The position numbers and the translations under genes are program-made. Shown here in pieces: positions 63,834-64,000 of a stretch of DNA of 64,000 bases (positions are counted from its first letter, which is position 1; each line of letters opens with the position of its first letter). The notes beneath the pieces were generated by a model. The model did not search any database, had not been told where the DNA came from, and was given only the letters and a program-made list of their open reading frames with translations. The stretch lies in NCBI RefSeq assembly GCF_022009635.1, contig NZ_CP091716.1, forward strand, positions 2,433,001-2,497,000, written 5' to 3'. The DNA is from Variovorax paradoxus. GTDB taxonomy: Bacteria; Pseudomonadota; Gammaproteobacteria; Burkholderiales; Burkholderiaceae_C.

Positions 63834-64000
63834 TCAGGCGGCCACTGCCTCGAGCGGCCACTTCGGCCGGCGCACCTTGCGATAGGGCAGGGTGTTGAGG
63901 TCCAGCGTCACGGCGCCCGGCGCGCCGGCGTAGATCACGTGCTTCGCAACCTTGGAATACGAGGCGTAGAAGTGCTGCGAAGACTTGACGACCACGATCT
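63834..64000 (-). CDS. M81 (MlrC-type) metallopeptidase, partial (C-terminus only)
   Basis: The last 54 residues of a minus-strand gene cut by the right edge, ending TGA at 63834. The visible sequence (VVVKSSQHFYASYSKVAKHV, then YAGAPGAVTLDLNTLPYRK and PKWPLE) is the conserved end of M81/MlrC peptidases, first known from microcystin breakdown and common beside peptide transporters. It is upstream of dppA on the same strand, so it probably belongs to the same peptide-use cluster. Confidence 0.8.
   Translation of the reverse strand, partial: IVVVKSSQHFYASYSKVAKHVIYAGAPGAVTLDLNTLPYRKVRRPKWPLEAVAA

Overview
The window looks like a chromosomal segment of a high-GC betaproteobacterium, most likely a Comamonadaceae member close to Variovorax. 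That placement is an inference from GC-rich codon use, the mix of families (Cop/Cus copper genes, DUF4148-like secreted proteins, GltI-type binding proteins, a Dpp cluster with M81 peptidase and D-aminoacylase) and the absence of plasmid functions. No rRNA, tRNA or CRISPR array was seen. The many long ORFs antisense to real genes are GC-driven shadows and are left out.

Region 1 (1-32.9 kb, plus a cupredoxin at 40.7 kb) is a dense copper/silver resistance island. It holds a cusCBA efflux operon (minus strand), a copA-copB-cytochrome operon, a cytosolic Csp copper-storage protein and the copRS two-component system. A long plus-strand run follows: TolC-like lipoprotein, multicopper oxidase, cupredoxin, CusF, cytochrome, and a DUF4396-multicopper oxidase fusion. 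A MerR/CueR-type promoter then precedes copZ and a Cu-ATPase. Many very small secreted Met-, His- or Cys-rich proteins lie between these genes, several as paralogous pairs. Three intergenic sites share an ATTAC-N6-GTAAT dyad that is probably the CopR operator. A predicted nuclease and a Fic protein sit between csp and copRS.

Region 2 (32.9-40.7 kb) is an amino-acid/sulfur cluster: a LysR regulator, a small secreted protein, a cystathionine beta-lyase and a GltIJKL ABC transporter. Its gltK permease is split by an IS1634-type element with an exact 6-bp target duplication.

Region 3 (41.3-51.4 kb) is defence-like. One half is a divergent module: sce7726 plus beta-family proteins on one side, and HTH, ImmA/IrrE peptidase and PIN-like protein on the other. 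They face each other across a 16-bp palindrome that carries both -10 boxes. The other half is a tightly coupled minus-strand operon: AAA+ ATPase, metallophosphoesterase fused to a ParS/MbcA-like (DUF2384) tail, HAD phosphatase of the RNA-repair type, and a second metallophosphoesterase split by an IS30 element. I know of no described system with this last combination, and it is the best novelty candidate here. A 694-bp non-coding stretch with three copies of a 12-bp repeat closes the island.

Region 4 (52-64 kb) looks like ordinary backbone: an orphan glutamate/aspartate-type binding protein with an aspartate racemase, a dienelactone hydrolase, a His-rich ZIP transporter, small hypotheticals, a D-aminoacylase, a complete DppABCDF-type peptide transporter and the end of an M81 (MlrC) metallopeptidase. 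D-amino acid and peptide scavenging is the common theme.
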